Source of the DNA: Eretmocerus hayati
Taxonomy: Eukaryota; Arthropoda; Insecta; Hymenoptera; Aphelinidae
Assembly (NCBI GenBank): GCA_029851415.1
Contig: CM056743.1
Location: 21,862,905 to 21,926,904, forward strand
Direction: 5' to 3'
Length of the DNA stretch: 64,000 nt
Each line of letters starts with the position of its first letter. The stretch's first letter is position 1. Below the pieces are notes generated by a model that saw nothing but the letters and a program-made list of their open reading frames with translations, was not told where the DNA came from and did no database searches. This document shows positions 9,831 to 22,194 of the stretch, one piece after another. Position numbers and translations under genes: made by a program.

Positions 9831-12340
9831 CAGAAAATTGCTACATTTTACAGTCTTGTGTAATTAGGTAACACATCTAGGGTAGTAAGTTTATTATTCG
9901 AATGAGAAACTTTACCGGTTAAAGATCGAATGGTACTACAGAATCACAAGAAAGCTGTCTATTGGTCATCATAAAATTTTCTGTCAGTGTAATATACCAA
10001 CTGTTATACTGAATGGGTTACAATTTGAGGATTCGTTATGAGAGATGTCAATAAACCTTTACTTGAAGATGAATTACTCACATCAATTATTTTCGTCGCG
10101 TCGCTGATGCATCGATTTATAAATTGATGTATGGATGTTCGGATGTCAACGGCACGACTGCGTGACTGAATAATTCGATATTATTGAGAGCTTTACATCT
10201 TTCTTACTTATTATCTCTGATGTCTGGGCGTATGATAAATCGGTACTAAAGAAGCAATTGGAAAATTTTTCGAATGGGTTGGTTGTTCTGCTACACCACA
10301 CCGATGTGCCGGATGTGTTGGTTACTATCTTATCGCCGAAAGTTTAAATTGAAATTGTACTATCACTGATATTTTTTGAAGTAACATCTTTTATACAAAT
10401 AGTTGATGGGTATAGAATTTGGATGAGTAAGACATTGAGTATTCGAAATAGAATGCACCGAAATGTAATGCTTATTTTACGCATCTATCATTGAAATCAA
10501 ATAATTGTTTGCTATATTATAATAACACAATTTTGTCAATATTTTGTGACTCCAAATTAATGAAAAATTGGAATTGGATTTTGAATTTTCCGAGATGACT
10601 TTTTGATCGAAATTCAACTGATGTCGAACGTTATTTTTGTTTCTGTGACATAAGCTGTAAAGGTGAATCAGTGTGCCAGAAAATTGTAAAAAAGGGGAAA
10701 AGTTACAACAGAAGGACCTCAGAAATACTAGATACGATTCACCCCAAATTTTCAGAAAAATTACGTTCTCGTTAAACTGAAAGGTTCTGGCTATGCCTGT
10801 GTCCAAAATTCAACATTTTTCTAGTTCATTGAAGAGTTCAGAAGGTAAGAATTGAAGTGAACTGAGATCATTGTCGTAAAAACAATGTGACCAATAATTC
10901 CTACAACCAAGCATAGTTGTATTTAGCATCAAAGTTTAGCAATAATTGAGCACTTTTCATTTTTTTTGTGTTTTTCATCGACAATCATCAGTCCAGGTGA
11001 TATATACTTATTCAATCACTCTGTAATGACTGTATGAATTGAGTAATAAAGATTTTGAATTTGACATCGAATTGAAATTATGAGCTCTGCAATCAATTTT
11101 GCGTGGGCCTGAAAATCATGTGCGCACGAATGACGTGAAAAAAAATGAAGTCCACACCGCACAAACAAGAGTACGTACACCCAAAGCCCCCAAAGACAAG
11201 ACAAAACCCAAGATAATAATCAAGCAAATTCTGCAATCGTCAATACGAAATACGAATATTGAATAGCCAGCCTCTGTCTCAGACCGTATATATAGCATTT
11301 GCAGCAGTAGAGAATATGCAAAACAACGCGAAGGTATGAATTTTGAGTTGCCAGCGATGATACACTCCCTAGAGAAGATATAAACCTCACATATCTATTT
11401 ATATATCTATATATATATATATATATCTAAAAGCCTCTGATATACAAAGCTATAGTATATTCGACTCGATTTTCCATAATGGATAATCCATACTGATTCA
11501 CTTATACTATATAATATTGTACATAACCCAGAGAGCTTTTGCTCGCATTGGGAATATACAATCTCGCTTTGCAAGCTTTCTAACTTTACTTTATACTTAC
11601 TTGCAATTCTCAACGGGTTTTCCTGTAGTTTGATTTCGTCTTTGTCGTTGTCGTAATCTTCTTCGTTTCAATATATATCTTTTTAAATGTATCAAGGGAC
11701 ACAAAAAAGGAAATCGATTTCGTAAAAGTGATGCTGCTTTCACTGACAACCGAGTACTCATGCTGCAGTTCATGATTTTATTTTATTTATATGTAGATAA
11801 AATGCGTATGACGGCGAGTATAATTTTTCGACCGCAAAGTTGAAAGTTAGCGAGCAGATATTGATATCGGTTTGTGTTATTAGAGTATTGAATGAAAAAT
11901 TGTAATGACGGGTACATATTATCGTGAGGCTGTCACTTGGGAAACTGAAAATGACGGAGAAAGGTATATTGGTTTGGATTTTGTGGATTTGGGATATCGT
12001 TGAATTTAAATGTGTATGATTTCGATGAATAAAGTGTATGTGTTGTGGTCGGATGAAAGTGTTGTCATAAGGCTAAATGGTTAGATGTATATATGAGTGT
12101 CTAGAGTGTGGACTTTGGGAGGTATGGTTTGGTTGGATATCTGTATTTGACAGCAGAAGTAGATAGTTTGCCAGAGGTGATACTAAATGGAAAAATTTGA
12201 AAATTCGTTGGTATCAATGAGTGAATTCAGATGAACGCAGAATTTTTTAATATAATGGTATCCAAGATTTTTATGTTTACTTGGTAAGAATTGGTAAGAA
12301 AGGATAACAATTTCCAACACATAAAATTGTCATATTGCAA
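9831..12340. other. No gene recognised
   Basis: AT-rich DNA with scattered short open frames and no splice-supported coding blocks. Contains a TATATA tract at 11409-11428 with nearby AAGCTT/AAGCTA motifs. Confidence 0.5.
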
Positions 12341-12344
12341 TTTC

Positions 12345-13060
12345 CCGGCTCCCTCAAGTAAAGGTTTTGGAATTCAGAGCAATTCCAGTTGAACATTTTG
12401 CAATTAGAGAGAAAATTCTCAAAAATTTTCTTATCTTGAGCAAATTGTTTCAAAGTCGAGTGGCTTTGGAATGACTTCAAGTGGTCAAGCCCTTAAATGA
12501 CGTCATCGCGATATAGATCCTCTATAATACATATGCATAGATCTCATAAATGCCCTGCCCCATGCTGAACATGGGGAAGTCCAAACGTTTTATTAATCTG
12601 ATGGATCAACTGTTCAAAAGTATCTCATGATTTATATGGTGATTGACTTGAATGCTAGACTGATATTTAAAGAGCATCAGATCGTTCTCAGGTCTCAAGA
12701 AAATTGATATTGTTTCATTTAATTATTGACAGTGACTTTCAAACAGTACTTTTTAACGACAAGTATTAGCCTAGCATTCAGATCAATCACCATATCAATT
12801 ATGAATTATGATATGCCTCTGAACAGTTGGTCCATCAGATGAATAAAACGTTTGGACTTCCCTATGCCAGTAGCATGGAGCATAATGAAACGTGAGTCGT
12901 TATGACGTCATTTGGGGCTCGAACACTTGGAGTTGTACTGAAGCTACTCGACTTTGGAACAATTTTTTCAAAATCGGACAATTTTCAAGAATTTTTTCTC
13001 AAATCGCACAATGTTCAACTGAAATTGCTCTGAAATGCACATCTTTTAGTTTGGAAGGAG
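12345..13060. mobile_element. Large foldback element of about 0.7 kb
   Basis: The left arm (about 12345-12650) and right arm (about 12775-13060) are imperfect inverted copies. Shared blocks include TCAGAGCAATT, AGTTGAACATT, AAATGACGTCAT, GGGAAGTCCAAACGTTTTAT and the ATGGTGATTGA segment. The loop is about 120 bp. It ends against a G13 run at 13060-13072. There is no transposase frame, so it is non-autonomous. Confidence 0.7.
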
Positions 13061-13390
13061 GGGGGGGGGGGGTCGGCCGAGGGGGCGGATCAGAAAAAAA
13101 TGCAAGATGACTAATTGCAATAGCTTTAATTGAATATTCAAATCCAGGATGGAAAATTTAATCTGATTGATTCTTAGCTCGGACATGGAAATTTCAGGCT
13201 GTAATCATTGAATTTGTAATTAGTTAGACATCCAGAAGAGATTTACTAATTCACGAGTAAGTTTTGAATCGATGTAAAGAGTTGAATGATTCGGAATTAC
13301 AGAGCCTTAGAATTTTTTTGTTGATTTTTCTTCAATTTTATTGCTCAAAATCTGAGGGCCTTATTGTTTAAGAAAATGAGTCAAGACCAC

Positions 13391-13417
13391 GGTCGTATAA
13401 ACGACGTTTATACGACC
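13391..13417. repeat. Palindrome with 13-bp arms and a 1-bp centre
   Basis: GGTCGTATAAACG, then A, then CGTTTATACGACC. Weaker pairing continues outwards (CAAGACC / GGTCTAGACCTTGG). Confidence 0.85.
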
Positions 13418-13419
13418 GG

Positions 13420-16400
13420 GGTCTAGACCTTGGTGAGCTTACGAAAATTTTTTTTTGAGTTTTCTTCAGAAATCCTTTTGCAGGCGTTTCACAACTTTCA
13501 AATTCTTTGATTTCATTTTACGAAGAATGTCGGGACTCTGCATCTACATGAAAACTTGAGTTTTTGATTCAGTTGACTCAGAAAGACAAGATAAAGTTCT
13601 TTGTACTGATTTCTTGTAAAATTCGAATTCACAAATCGAGGCAGAAGTCACAGCCTTCAAAATTTCTAGAATATGATGCAGGCATGAAGATAAAGGTATC
13701 CCGCAAAAAACCTGGGAATGGCTAGCACGCGGCATTGATTTCTCTAGGGAAGAATTATTTTGAAAGATCTTCCTTCAATTTTTAGAAAAATTTTTGCCAA
13801 GTGCCAAAATCCTAGCTCATCGGCACACATACCAATTAGTCAGTTTAGGCAAGTTAAAATTTCTCAAAAAAAAAAAAAAAATGTGAATGTGGCTATAACG
13901 TCCTTTGTATAACTTGAAGATAACAAGTGGAAAAAATATTCTCTTGAAGAACAGAAACGTACACATCGAAGTATTTAGTGACAGGATATTGAAAAGCGTG
14001 ATTTCTGAGCGAAGAATCGAAAAGTGGATCTTGCATTAATTCCCCAAGTTTGAGTTTTCGTAACTCAGAAATCAAATTCTTAGAATGATTATTAATTTTC
14101 TGCTCGATAACATCAAATGCGCCAAACCACGTATTGAACAACGTTTTCGAAATTATAACAAAAGTAAAAAGAAATTAGAAGAATTTGAAAGGAGTGTCCG
14201 TGAAAAAGCGGATTCAATTAGACGTGTTAATGTGACGCTTAATTTGTGAAGTAAGATGGAATGGAAATACGATCATAACAAATATCATGTGACACATGGT
14301 GGAAATCATACTAATTTTTACTTTTTGTTGGCTAGAATTCATGATTTCTTATTATTTCTGCATTTTTCAGATCTCAGGGGAAAATTCATGCAAAAAAGGT
14401 CAGAGCTCTCGTAATTTTCCAACAACTTGCAAGGACAAACGTTATAAAGGGGCGAAATTTGGATACTTTCATAGACTTTCATCAAAATCTAGACCATCGC
14501 TAATCGATATGTGACCTAAGGTATGGGATCACTCATAGACCTGTTACAAGTTCGTGTTAACATATGAAAAGAGGAACAAATCTTTTTGATGCTAGTGCAG
14601 GGAAGAAATCTTGCGCAAAAGCTGATGCTTTTGGGAGGGTAAGTTTGAACTTTATATGGCCTATTCACAAGAGGGGCAAAGAAAGCTCAAGTGAGGGACG
14701 TAAAGCTCAACGAGGCGCGTGTTTTGAGGAGCAAAGAGACACACTTTGTGGAGGTGTTACAAATATAGCACCGCTCGTTATAGCACCTACCACCGACTTG
14801 AGCTTTTTATAAGGCTGTGGGAAAGATTTTCCGCTCAACTTGCATCGTATACAGTGTCCATCATTAACTATTTAGGATTTTTTGAAAATTGTGTACAAAG
14901 AGAGCTTTTCATAGATCATTGATCATTCAGGATTATCAGTTTTTTTATTCTTTACCAATAATTCTTTGCTCGGGATCCGGAGAAAAGCATTGCCAGCAGA
15001 GTAGGAGCGCATAGATCTTGCAGGAAGAGTTTATCGCTGATCTTTATGGCCACTATTATTGGCTATCTTAAGGTCTACTCCATATATTTGAACCGAACTT
15101 CTTACGATAATTTTTACAAAAAGCTTGGGTCTGATAAAAGATTATACGTTTTATAGATGCTGCTGGAATGGTTCCAAATTCATAAAGATCAGACTATAAA
15201 TTAGCTTTCTCAAGCTGCAAAGTACTTGTACGAATCTTCCGGCAACCTTGTTCTTGCTGGAGTAGGAGTTTTGAGATTACCTTATTTTGAAACTCAATTC
15301 ATGACTCGTAAATGATGGTATGCTTCGGAGTGTAGGTGATAATAATGACTCATGTGAAGTTTTCTTGTACTCTAGAAAATTAAACATGCCTGAGCTCAGA
15401 TGGGAGTTCATTGAGAAATCATATGAATGAGCATAAGTTTGACGAGGTTATCGGGAAGAATCAAAATCAATGATTTCAGAAACAAGTACTTGGGGACCCC
15501 ATGATACCAATATAAGGGATAACCCAAAGTACAGGGATAATTGAACACTATCAATAGCTTGAACCTCGCTCTTTGATTGTAATTCATGAAGTTGGTGAGT
15601 TTGAAATAAAGTTGATCTTGGTCAGTTCTGTGGGAAAATTTGCTTTCCTTGAAGAAGAATTGTTGCATACTGATGGAGGCTTCTATCAAATGAGACCATC
15701 CATTGTTTCAAAGTTTGGCTGAAAGTTCATTCATTTAGTTTAATGTTCATTCTTCATTAGGATGTGCCTCGTCCTCGGCCTCGTCCGAGTGGCTAGTTAA
15801 CGTCAATTTTTGAAAAACGACATTATTTGTGATCCTTTGTATACTGCATTTCTTTATTGTGTTTGGGAAGATACATAATCAAATGCTTTATCATAAAAAT
15901 AAAAGTTGTAAGGTAATTCATTATTAGATAGTCAAGAAATGTGATTACTGCAGCATTTCAGGACTGTCAATAAGCATTTATTCGAATCTTTTTGAGCAAG
16001 AGGTATTAAGAAACTGTGAACAAAACATCTCGCAGGCTTTTCATCCTACTGATCATTGACCTTCATCATATTCCATCCCAGAGGATGTTTATTGTGCGTT
16101 CAATTGTTCCATTGTACAGAGATTGAAGAAATGAGGGACGGATTTACGTGGACTCGTGAATCCTTTCAATGGCACCATTTCACGTTCGGAATAACAGACT
16201 TGTTCCAAAGTTCCACGTCATCATTATCCATATGAGAATGTCGGAAGGTGAACACCTCTGTCAGATACAAAACATTCCGAAACAAAGTTTTCACTGCCAT
16301 TTCTTTATAACTATTAGATCATTTTGCGTGGTAAAACTATAAATATTCAAAATCGAAATTGTTACCAGGAACTAGCGCCATCCTCACATAATTTCTGTCT

Positions 16401-16800
16401 AATTACACAGGCCCATAGAAAAAAAGTTTCCTGATCAGAAAAGAGGGAAAGTATTCCTGAAGTGACTTAAGCTGCTGAGCTGAATCCGAACTCAGACAAG
16501 CACTTTTCATCGCCGTTTTTGAGTCATGGCTGACAGTGCTCGCCAAAACGATCCGATGAGAGATCCCTGTCGATGAGAGTTTTGAAACACTCCACTCAAA
16601 AGTTACGATGTTGAGCAATCTTTTGGAGCGGGTTTCTGGGTTGTAGGGCGATAAATGATTCTAACAAATTCTAGGTCCATGCAATTGCGACTTGGAGTCC
16701 GAAGCACGATACTCAAACCGTCACGGAGCCCTCAAGGACCACATAAACTTGATCGCCCATTACATCAGTCCGGAGGCGTAGTCGCGAAGTCGGTCCGTCG
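13420..16800. other. No gene recognised
   Basis: Open frames up to about 93 codons occur on both strands but show no splice context or family motif. The section 14.56-15.72 kb has slightly protein-like text in several frames and could be an eroded element, which I cannot identify. Confidence 0.4.
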
Positions 16801-16805
16801 GGAAG

Positions 16806-16952
16806 ATGGGTCCCGAGAAAAACATGGGTCACGACACGTCCGCTTTTGAGGCAGCTATGAGGGCGACGAAAGCGACTGACGGAAGCGTCCGCGTCAGTGC
16901 CGTGAATGAGACTGATGCCTTGTGTGGCCTTGACTTGTATATCGAATCGTAA
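16806..16952 (+). CDS. Possible small ORF, 48 aa, unknown
   Basis: Starts MGPEKNMGHD and ends LDLYIES. It lies in the only GC-richer patch of the region and has balanced codon use, with an in-frame stop shortly upstream. No signal peptide, domain or splice site is visible. It borders the foldback at 17036, so it may be a fragment of a mobile element. The opposite-strand frame here is equally open, which lowers confidence. Confidence 0.2.
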   Translation: MGPEKNMGHDTSAFEAAMRATKATDGSVRVSAVNETDALCGLDLYIES

Positions 16953-17035
16953 CATGCAAATGCCTTACACGGAAAGTAACGCTATTTGCCGTTACATAGG
17001 CGAGAGTTGTAAAAATGTAACGATTCTGTATACTT

Positions 17036-17470
17036 ACATCCGCGGAACGATTGACGGTTTAAGGCGATGCGGTCACCGTGCAACCCGGATATTATATCTT
17101 ATTTGGATGTAAATCAAAAAATTTCCACGAAACCAAGTCGGAGACGATTTGTCCATTACGTATCATCACCTGAGATGTGGTGGACAACTCATTATTTGTC
17201 ACCAATCACAAGACTATCACTAATAAACGAGAATAACTTGCCCGCGGGTACTTTCTAACCTAGAAAATTGGCACATTTTCGTTCACAAAACTCTCAAAAT
17301 CTAGTCCGATTTGGGCCAAACGAAGAGTTATCCAGGCCAAGTTAGATGATAATAAAGTCTGGATAACTCGTCGCTTAGCCCATAATGGAAAAGATTTTGA
17401 GAGTTCTGCGAACAAAGTTCAGCGTGCACGGTGACCGCAAGCGGTAACGTGGATATGCATTATTACATCC
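17036..17470. repeat. Foldback repeat with GCGGTCACCGTGCA arms
   Basis: GCGGTCACCGTGCA near 17069 is mirrored by TGCACGGTGACCGCA near 17427. The outer ends TTACATCC / GGATGTAA also mirror. A second inner inverted pair (about 17280-17345 and 17358-17420; ACTCTCAAAATCT / AGATTTTGAGAGT) sits near the centre. Confidence 0.6.
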
Positions 17471-17835
17471 TTGGAAATTCTAAGAGTAGTAAAACTGTAA
17501 CCAGAATCTACATTACATTGGCTCTGTAACACGAGTTTGCATTACTTTTCGGATTTACTAGAAGCAATAAATTGATAATCTGAATTTACGTCACAAGGTA
17601 TTTGCGTTTATTCCCCATGCGAATGGATCATAAGGATCCATTTCTGATAACAAAATCTATTTCGTTCATGTATGATGACGCTGGTGTGTCAGCAATGTCA
17701 TTGTTTTGAAAACGCCTAAACGATTTCTGGTCACGCATGATCGTATCTCTTGTGCACTACCTAAACGACAGCTTCCAATAATTTGAAATAATTTTCCCAA
17801 CTCTTGTACGCCTAAAAATGATAATTTTTGGAAGC

Positions 17836-18176
17836 GGGATTTGGAACCTATCCAAATCCCGGTTTTTCAAAATATCCTATTTTTTGGAAAAAATTTGGTG
17901 CTAATATATCTCAATCACATTCTGACAACAATAATTCTTTTGAAATATTTTCTGCAACTCTCGTATGCATAAAAACGATAATTTTTGGAAGCGGGATCTG
18001 GATCACATCCAAATCCCGGTTATCTCAAGATATCCTAATTTCCGAGAAAATTCGATTTGAATACGTTTTTAATTGTACCCCAATAATAAAAAAACCCACT
18101 TGAAATGATCTGTACAATTCTGTCATGTATCCAAGGAGTTAATTTAGAGGTGGGATTTGGATCGTATCCAAATCCC
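17836..18176. repeat. Three tandem units each with a GGGATTTGGAT hairpin
   Basis: Hairpins at 17836-17860, 17993-18017 and 18152-18176 are spaced 157 and 159 bp apart. Their flanks are also alike (AACTCTTGTACGCCTAAAAA versus AACTCTCGTATGCATAAAAA). The third has perfect 11-bp arms around CGT. Confidence 0.75.
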
Positions 18177-18449
18177 GTTTTCCTCATTATCTAGGTTCGC
18201 GGTAGAATATAAAAGTTTTGATTCCATATTCGAGAGAAAAGGCGATAACTTCATGACGTTACCTAGTTGTTTTGGTTGTCCATCCGATAATTTTCGTTTG
18301 TTTCCCAACCCCCAAATTTCTTGTTATGTTCTGCCCCCCCTTTTTCTAAAATTTCTAAATTCTGAATAATTGTATTGTCAAGAAATTTATTCCTGTGAAG
18401 CTCAAAGTCCGCAATTTCGCAAATTTCTGTAGAATTTGCATACCAAAAC

Positions 18450-18743
18450 ATGGCACCATTTCGCCCGGCAGAAGATGCTAACCTCCGACCTGACGGACCG
18501 CTACAGGAAATTGTGATTCCAGAGCAGCTAGTGGAGAATGCCGCCCGGCTTGAACATTTCATGTCCACTGCCGTCGCATTAGAAAACGAAAATCTCAGAA
18601 ACGGCCGAGTATTTTTCGCCAGAGGTGTGCTACGGTTTACGGAACAGCAGCGAATTGCACTTCTGGACACCGTCATTCGGCACAATCCTCGACTCATCCC
18701 TATCACGGTCGTCTCTTCGCGAGCGTCGTACGCAGGTAATTAA
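18450..18743 (+). CDS. Unknown 97-aa ORF or first exon
   Basis: Opens with CAAAACATGG, a good start context, and reads MAPFRPAEDANLRPDG onward with a balanced, mostly soluble composition, unlike the Ser/Arg/Cys-rich reverse frame. It is clearly richer in GC than its surroundings. It ends ASYAGN at a TAA. A donor-like G/GTAATT just before the stop (18736) means it could also be a first coding exon. It ends about 220 bp before the transposon at 18961, whose insertion may have parted it from downstream exons. No family recognised. Confidence 0.4.
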   Translation: MAPFRPAEDANLRPDGPLQEIVIPEQLVENAARLEHFMSTAVALENENLRNGRVFFARGVLRFTEQQRIALLDTVIRHNPRLIPITVVSSRASYAGN

Positions 18744-18960
18744 TTTCGAAGATATGAGTACTATCTCGAAAACTTACACGCTATGGTCCTCTCAATCCAG
18801 AAGATGAGAATTTATGCTTTGCATGTCTACACCGATTATTTTCATTCGCTTTTGCATTTAGAATGATAATCTATCATAAACTTAAGTACGCACCGTTTGA
18901 GTAGAGTTAGAACGGTATAAGTTATTTTTACATGCATAAGACATAGGGAAAGCAGTATAT

Positions 18961-19280
18961 GGGGCGATTTACGTCAACTCTCCAAGCGTGCTTTTGAGCG
19001 TCGAAAAAGCTCTTTTCTAACGTTCTGTCTCGGACTCAAATTCATACCAAAAAAATATCAAAGACATCATATCCGATGAATCTTTTTCTCAGCTTTCCAA
19101 TGGCGTGGTCTGTTTTACAAAATAAGGCCAACATAACCTCAAAATCTGTCTTTGAAAAATAAAAATCTTCATAACTCAAAATTACCCCTTTTTTCTTTTT
19201 TTTTTTTATATTTTTAATGGAAAGATCAGACAATTTTACGTCGATATAGCTTGAGGAAAAATAGACGTATTTTTGATCCT
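18961..19280. repeat. Left terminal inverted repeat of the transposon
   Basis: Pairs with 21641-21954. It ends inside at TTTTTGATCCT, the reverse complement of the right inner edge AGGATCAAAAA. Confidence 0.9.
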
Positions 19281-19429
19281 AACGAGATAGGAAGCAAGAC
19301 GAAAGTGGCACTACAACAATCGTGCGCGCGCCATCTGCCCGCGAGCTCCCTTGTCTGTGACGTCACGCATATGACGAAAGTATGAAATACATAATGATGA
19401 GTGACGATTTCGATGAAATAATTTAGCGT

Positions 19430-21375
19430 TTAGCCTTCGACTTCTTCCCTACTTTTTCGATTGGAAGATGTTTCACTGGTTTTTGTCTTATCTGAGGACG
19501 TTTCGCTGTTTTTGGTTTTGGCTGAGAGTTTTTCTTTGCCGGGGTCTTTCTTCTCTTGGTGATTTGACTCGCTTCTTTCGGTGCCCTCTCTTTTTTTGGG
19601 GAAGATGTTGTATTCAGAAGCCAAAGAGTACTTTTTGAACATCAACAAAAATATGAAAGCATGGGACTGCAGAGTTCCAGGGATTGGATCAGTATTCATG
19701 TTGAATCTCGTTTTTAACTCATCTTTCACCTGCTCATAAACCTCCTTTCCACTGAAAAATACCTCGGTCTCCTTACAATACTTTTTCGCCCTCTCAAACA
19801 GAGATTGTGGTGTGAGGATATGGTGTTGAGAAGAGCACTGTAAGCTGGCTTGCTTAGCCCCTCTCTTCAAATTTGGCCCAATCCCATCGCAGGCGCCCTT
19901 TCCGTGAGCAGTTGCATGGAAGTGCCATTCTGCGACGACCCCAAAATCTTTCTCATGTGCAACGAGATTAGCAAAATCACTCTTATTTTTGAAATGTTGG
20001 CTAGCTCCGTCAGTGACATAAAAAATCTTCGTAACTAGTTCAAAATTTTTTTTCAAGTATTCAATTATAATCTTCTGGTATTGGTAAACAGAGTACGTGT
20101 CATGAGCTAAGTTGTCGGAAATGATAGCCAGGCTTTTATGTTTCAATTCGCCATTCTCTACAAAAACTTTTCTGCAAAATCGAAACAAACAATGAACTGC
20201 CCAGGCTGTAGATTAATTTTCAGTTCTTTCACGAAAGCCGATTGTTGTCTAGCAATGAAATCGTGCGTTTTCAATTTCATGAGCCTTTCGCATAACAAAT
20301 CAAGGAACTCGTGTGTGTTTAAGCTCTCAGTAACTATCGAACATCGGTCTGTGTGCGTCCATGTTTCAAACTTGATTACACTTATATCATTTTCCTCAAA
20401 CTTATCAAGAAGAAAATTTCTCATTGGTCTCGGGTTTGAGCAGTTAAGACATTCAAGCAAGAAACATTTAGGCCATGGATTGGGACACACAATTCTTTCC
20501 AAACAGTCTTGATAGTTATTCAATTCCATCTGAGAGTTTTTCGTCAAACTTCCAATATTTATGCTATCTAGCATGAGCTTGACATTTTCATGGTGCACAC
20601 ACACACAAACCACGTGCGTTCCACTACTGCCAGCTATAACGCAATGCTTTGGACGGAGTTGAGTGAATTTAGAAATGCCAATTTTCTTATCTGGATACTC
20701 TTGAACGAATTGCGAATAGAGTTCGTTCATATTGCAAAGTAATAAACGTTTCTGAACATGTTCCCGCTTTCCATCGCCGTTCTTTACTGAGATGTAATCA
20801 TTCATCCCTGGCATGAGCCGACTGTTATCATCTCTGTTATAATAAGCTTCGACCGCATCTACAACATCTGGAGATAGGGGTTTCCCCCGTTTTTTATCGG
20901 GCCAAGACAAGATTCCACGGTCTGAAACGAGACCTTTAGCTCTCCCCGCTTCCCATTCTGTACACCCAAACTCTTTCACAAGATCATTTCGGCTCCAAAA
21001 TTTAGGAGCTAAAGTAAGCAGAAGAATTCTTTCACGTTTATCTTCTGAGCTACTGAATTTTCCTTTTATTTGTTCAAGGACTGTCAAACCAGCAATATGA
21101 TTTGCATCATTACATTCTACTTTTTCAAATTCACATTTCTTAGCATTTGTTGGTGCCTTTCGCTTGGTAAAATCCAATTTATAAGCGACACATATCTTAG
21201 AGTACTCGGGTATCGATGGGTGCTTTTCGCTACTATTTTTGGGAACGTTCACTAAACCTTCAGTGACTTTGTGATTCTCCTTCTCAAAAGGATTCACGCA
21301 CCGCGTGTTCATTTTCGACTCGTCAGGTAGATAGTATCTCCAAACTATACGATTCAAAGAGATATCGAGCAGCAA
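19430..21375 (-). pseudogene. Frameshifted transposase, widespread arthropod family
   Basis: Two frames cover it: 21375-20158 (405 codons) and 20188-19430 (252 codons). The first has a basic N-terminal part, a helix-turn-helix-like stretch around residues 125-165, a conserved LRPKHCVIAGSSGTHVVCVC block, and stops just after CFDFAEKF, which looks like the first catalytic Asp (family DFAENY). The second continues at ENGELKHKS, then YVTDGASQHFKNK (second Asp) and EWHFHATAHGKGACDG, and ends in a Lys/Ser/Thr-rich tail. As I remember the family, roughly 30-40 residues normally separate DFAENY from the NELKH block, so a deletion plus frameshift at about 20160-20188 has broken it. Parts of the family look like ordinary conserved proteins in insect gene sets. 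Confidence 0.8.
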
Positions 21376-21640
21376 TACACCTGTCTGTATACAATTTTCA
21401 ATAATTTATCCTAATTAGTGCCGTGGACATCAGCTCAATTTATAAACCAAAGGCGACATCTCATGTTTGGGTAGTGAATTCTTGACGCCACCTATTGGGG
21501 TGATCCAGAATATGTCAACTACGGTACCCCATAAAAATCCTCGGTACTTTGTTTAAGACATAAAGATTGAGAGGTTGAGGTGAGCCCCCGATTGCGCTCG
21601 AGTATGGTAGTGCTACCTCTTGCTGGCTCTCTAGCTCGAC

Positions 21641-21954
21641 AGGATCAAAAATACGTCTATTTTTTCTCAAGCTATATCGACGTAAAATTGTCTGATCTTT
21701 CCATTAAAAATATCAAAAAAAAAAGGGGGTAATTTTGAGTTATAAAGCTTTTTATTTTTCAAAGACAGATTTTGAGGTTATGTTGACCTTGTTCTGCAAA
21801 ACAGACCACGCCATTGGAAAGCTGAGGAAAAAATACATCGGATAAGATGTCTTTGATATTTTTTTGGTATGAATTTGAGTCCGAGACAGAACGTTAGAAA
21901 AGAGCTTTTTTGACGCTCAAAAAGCACGCTTGGAGAGTTGACGTAAATCGCCCC
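21641..21954. repeat. Right terminal inverted repeat of the transposon
   Basis: Inverted copy of 18961-19280. Small length differences come from A/T runs. Confidence 0.9.
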
Positions 21955-22194
21955 GTAAATAGAATTGACATTTCCCGATTTTCGACGTTTTATTGTTTAG
22001 CGAGAAATTCTGACCCATATGGCCTTGAAATTCGTTGTTACATAATTGATTTGAGTTGAAAAAAGGGTTCGGTTGTCAAAAAATAATACGGAAGCTAATG
22101 CGTGCGTCATGCTCATATTTAAGGGATACTAAAATTTCTGGTTATGAGTTTTTGCGTCTAAACACAAATTGCGACCTTTTATAGTAAAACCAAG

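Larger units (their letters stand above)
18961..21954 (-). mobile_element. DNA transposon with ~320-bp terminal inverted repeats
   Basis: The left terminus 18961-19280 and right terminus 21641-21954 are inverted copies with only a few mismatches, starting GGGGCGATTTACGTCAACTC at both tips. The flanks GTATAT (18955-18960) and GTAAAT (21955-21960) match at 5 of 6 positions, so a 6-bp target duplication is possible but not proven. The interior carries one broken transposase gene on the minus strand. The high similarity of the two termini suggests a fairly recent insertion. I do not know the superfamily; duplication length and the transposase should settle it. Confidence 0.85.

Noticed and set aside
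18263..18706. 147-codon minus-strand open frame
   Set aside because: It is the mirror of the plus-strand 97-codon ORF, with Ser/Cys/Arg-rich text typical of a shadow frame.
19850..20512. Plus-strand frames of 62 and 124 codons
   Set aside because: Shadows of the minus-strand transposase.
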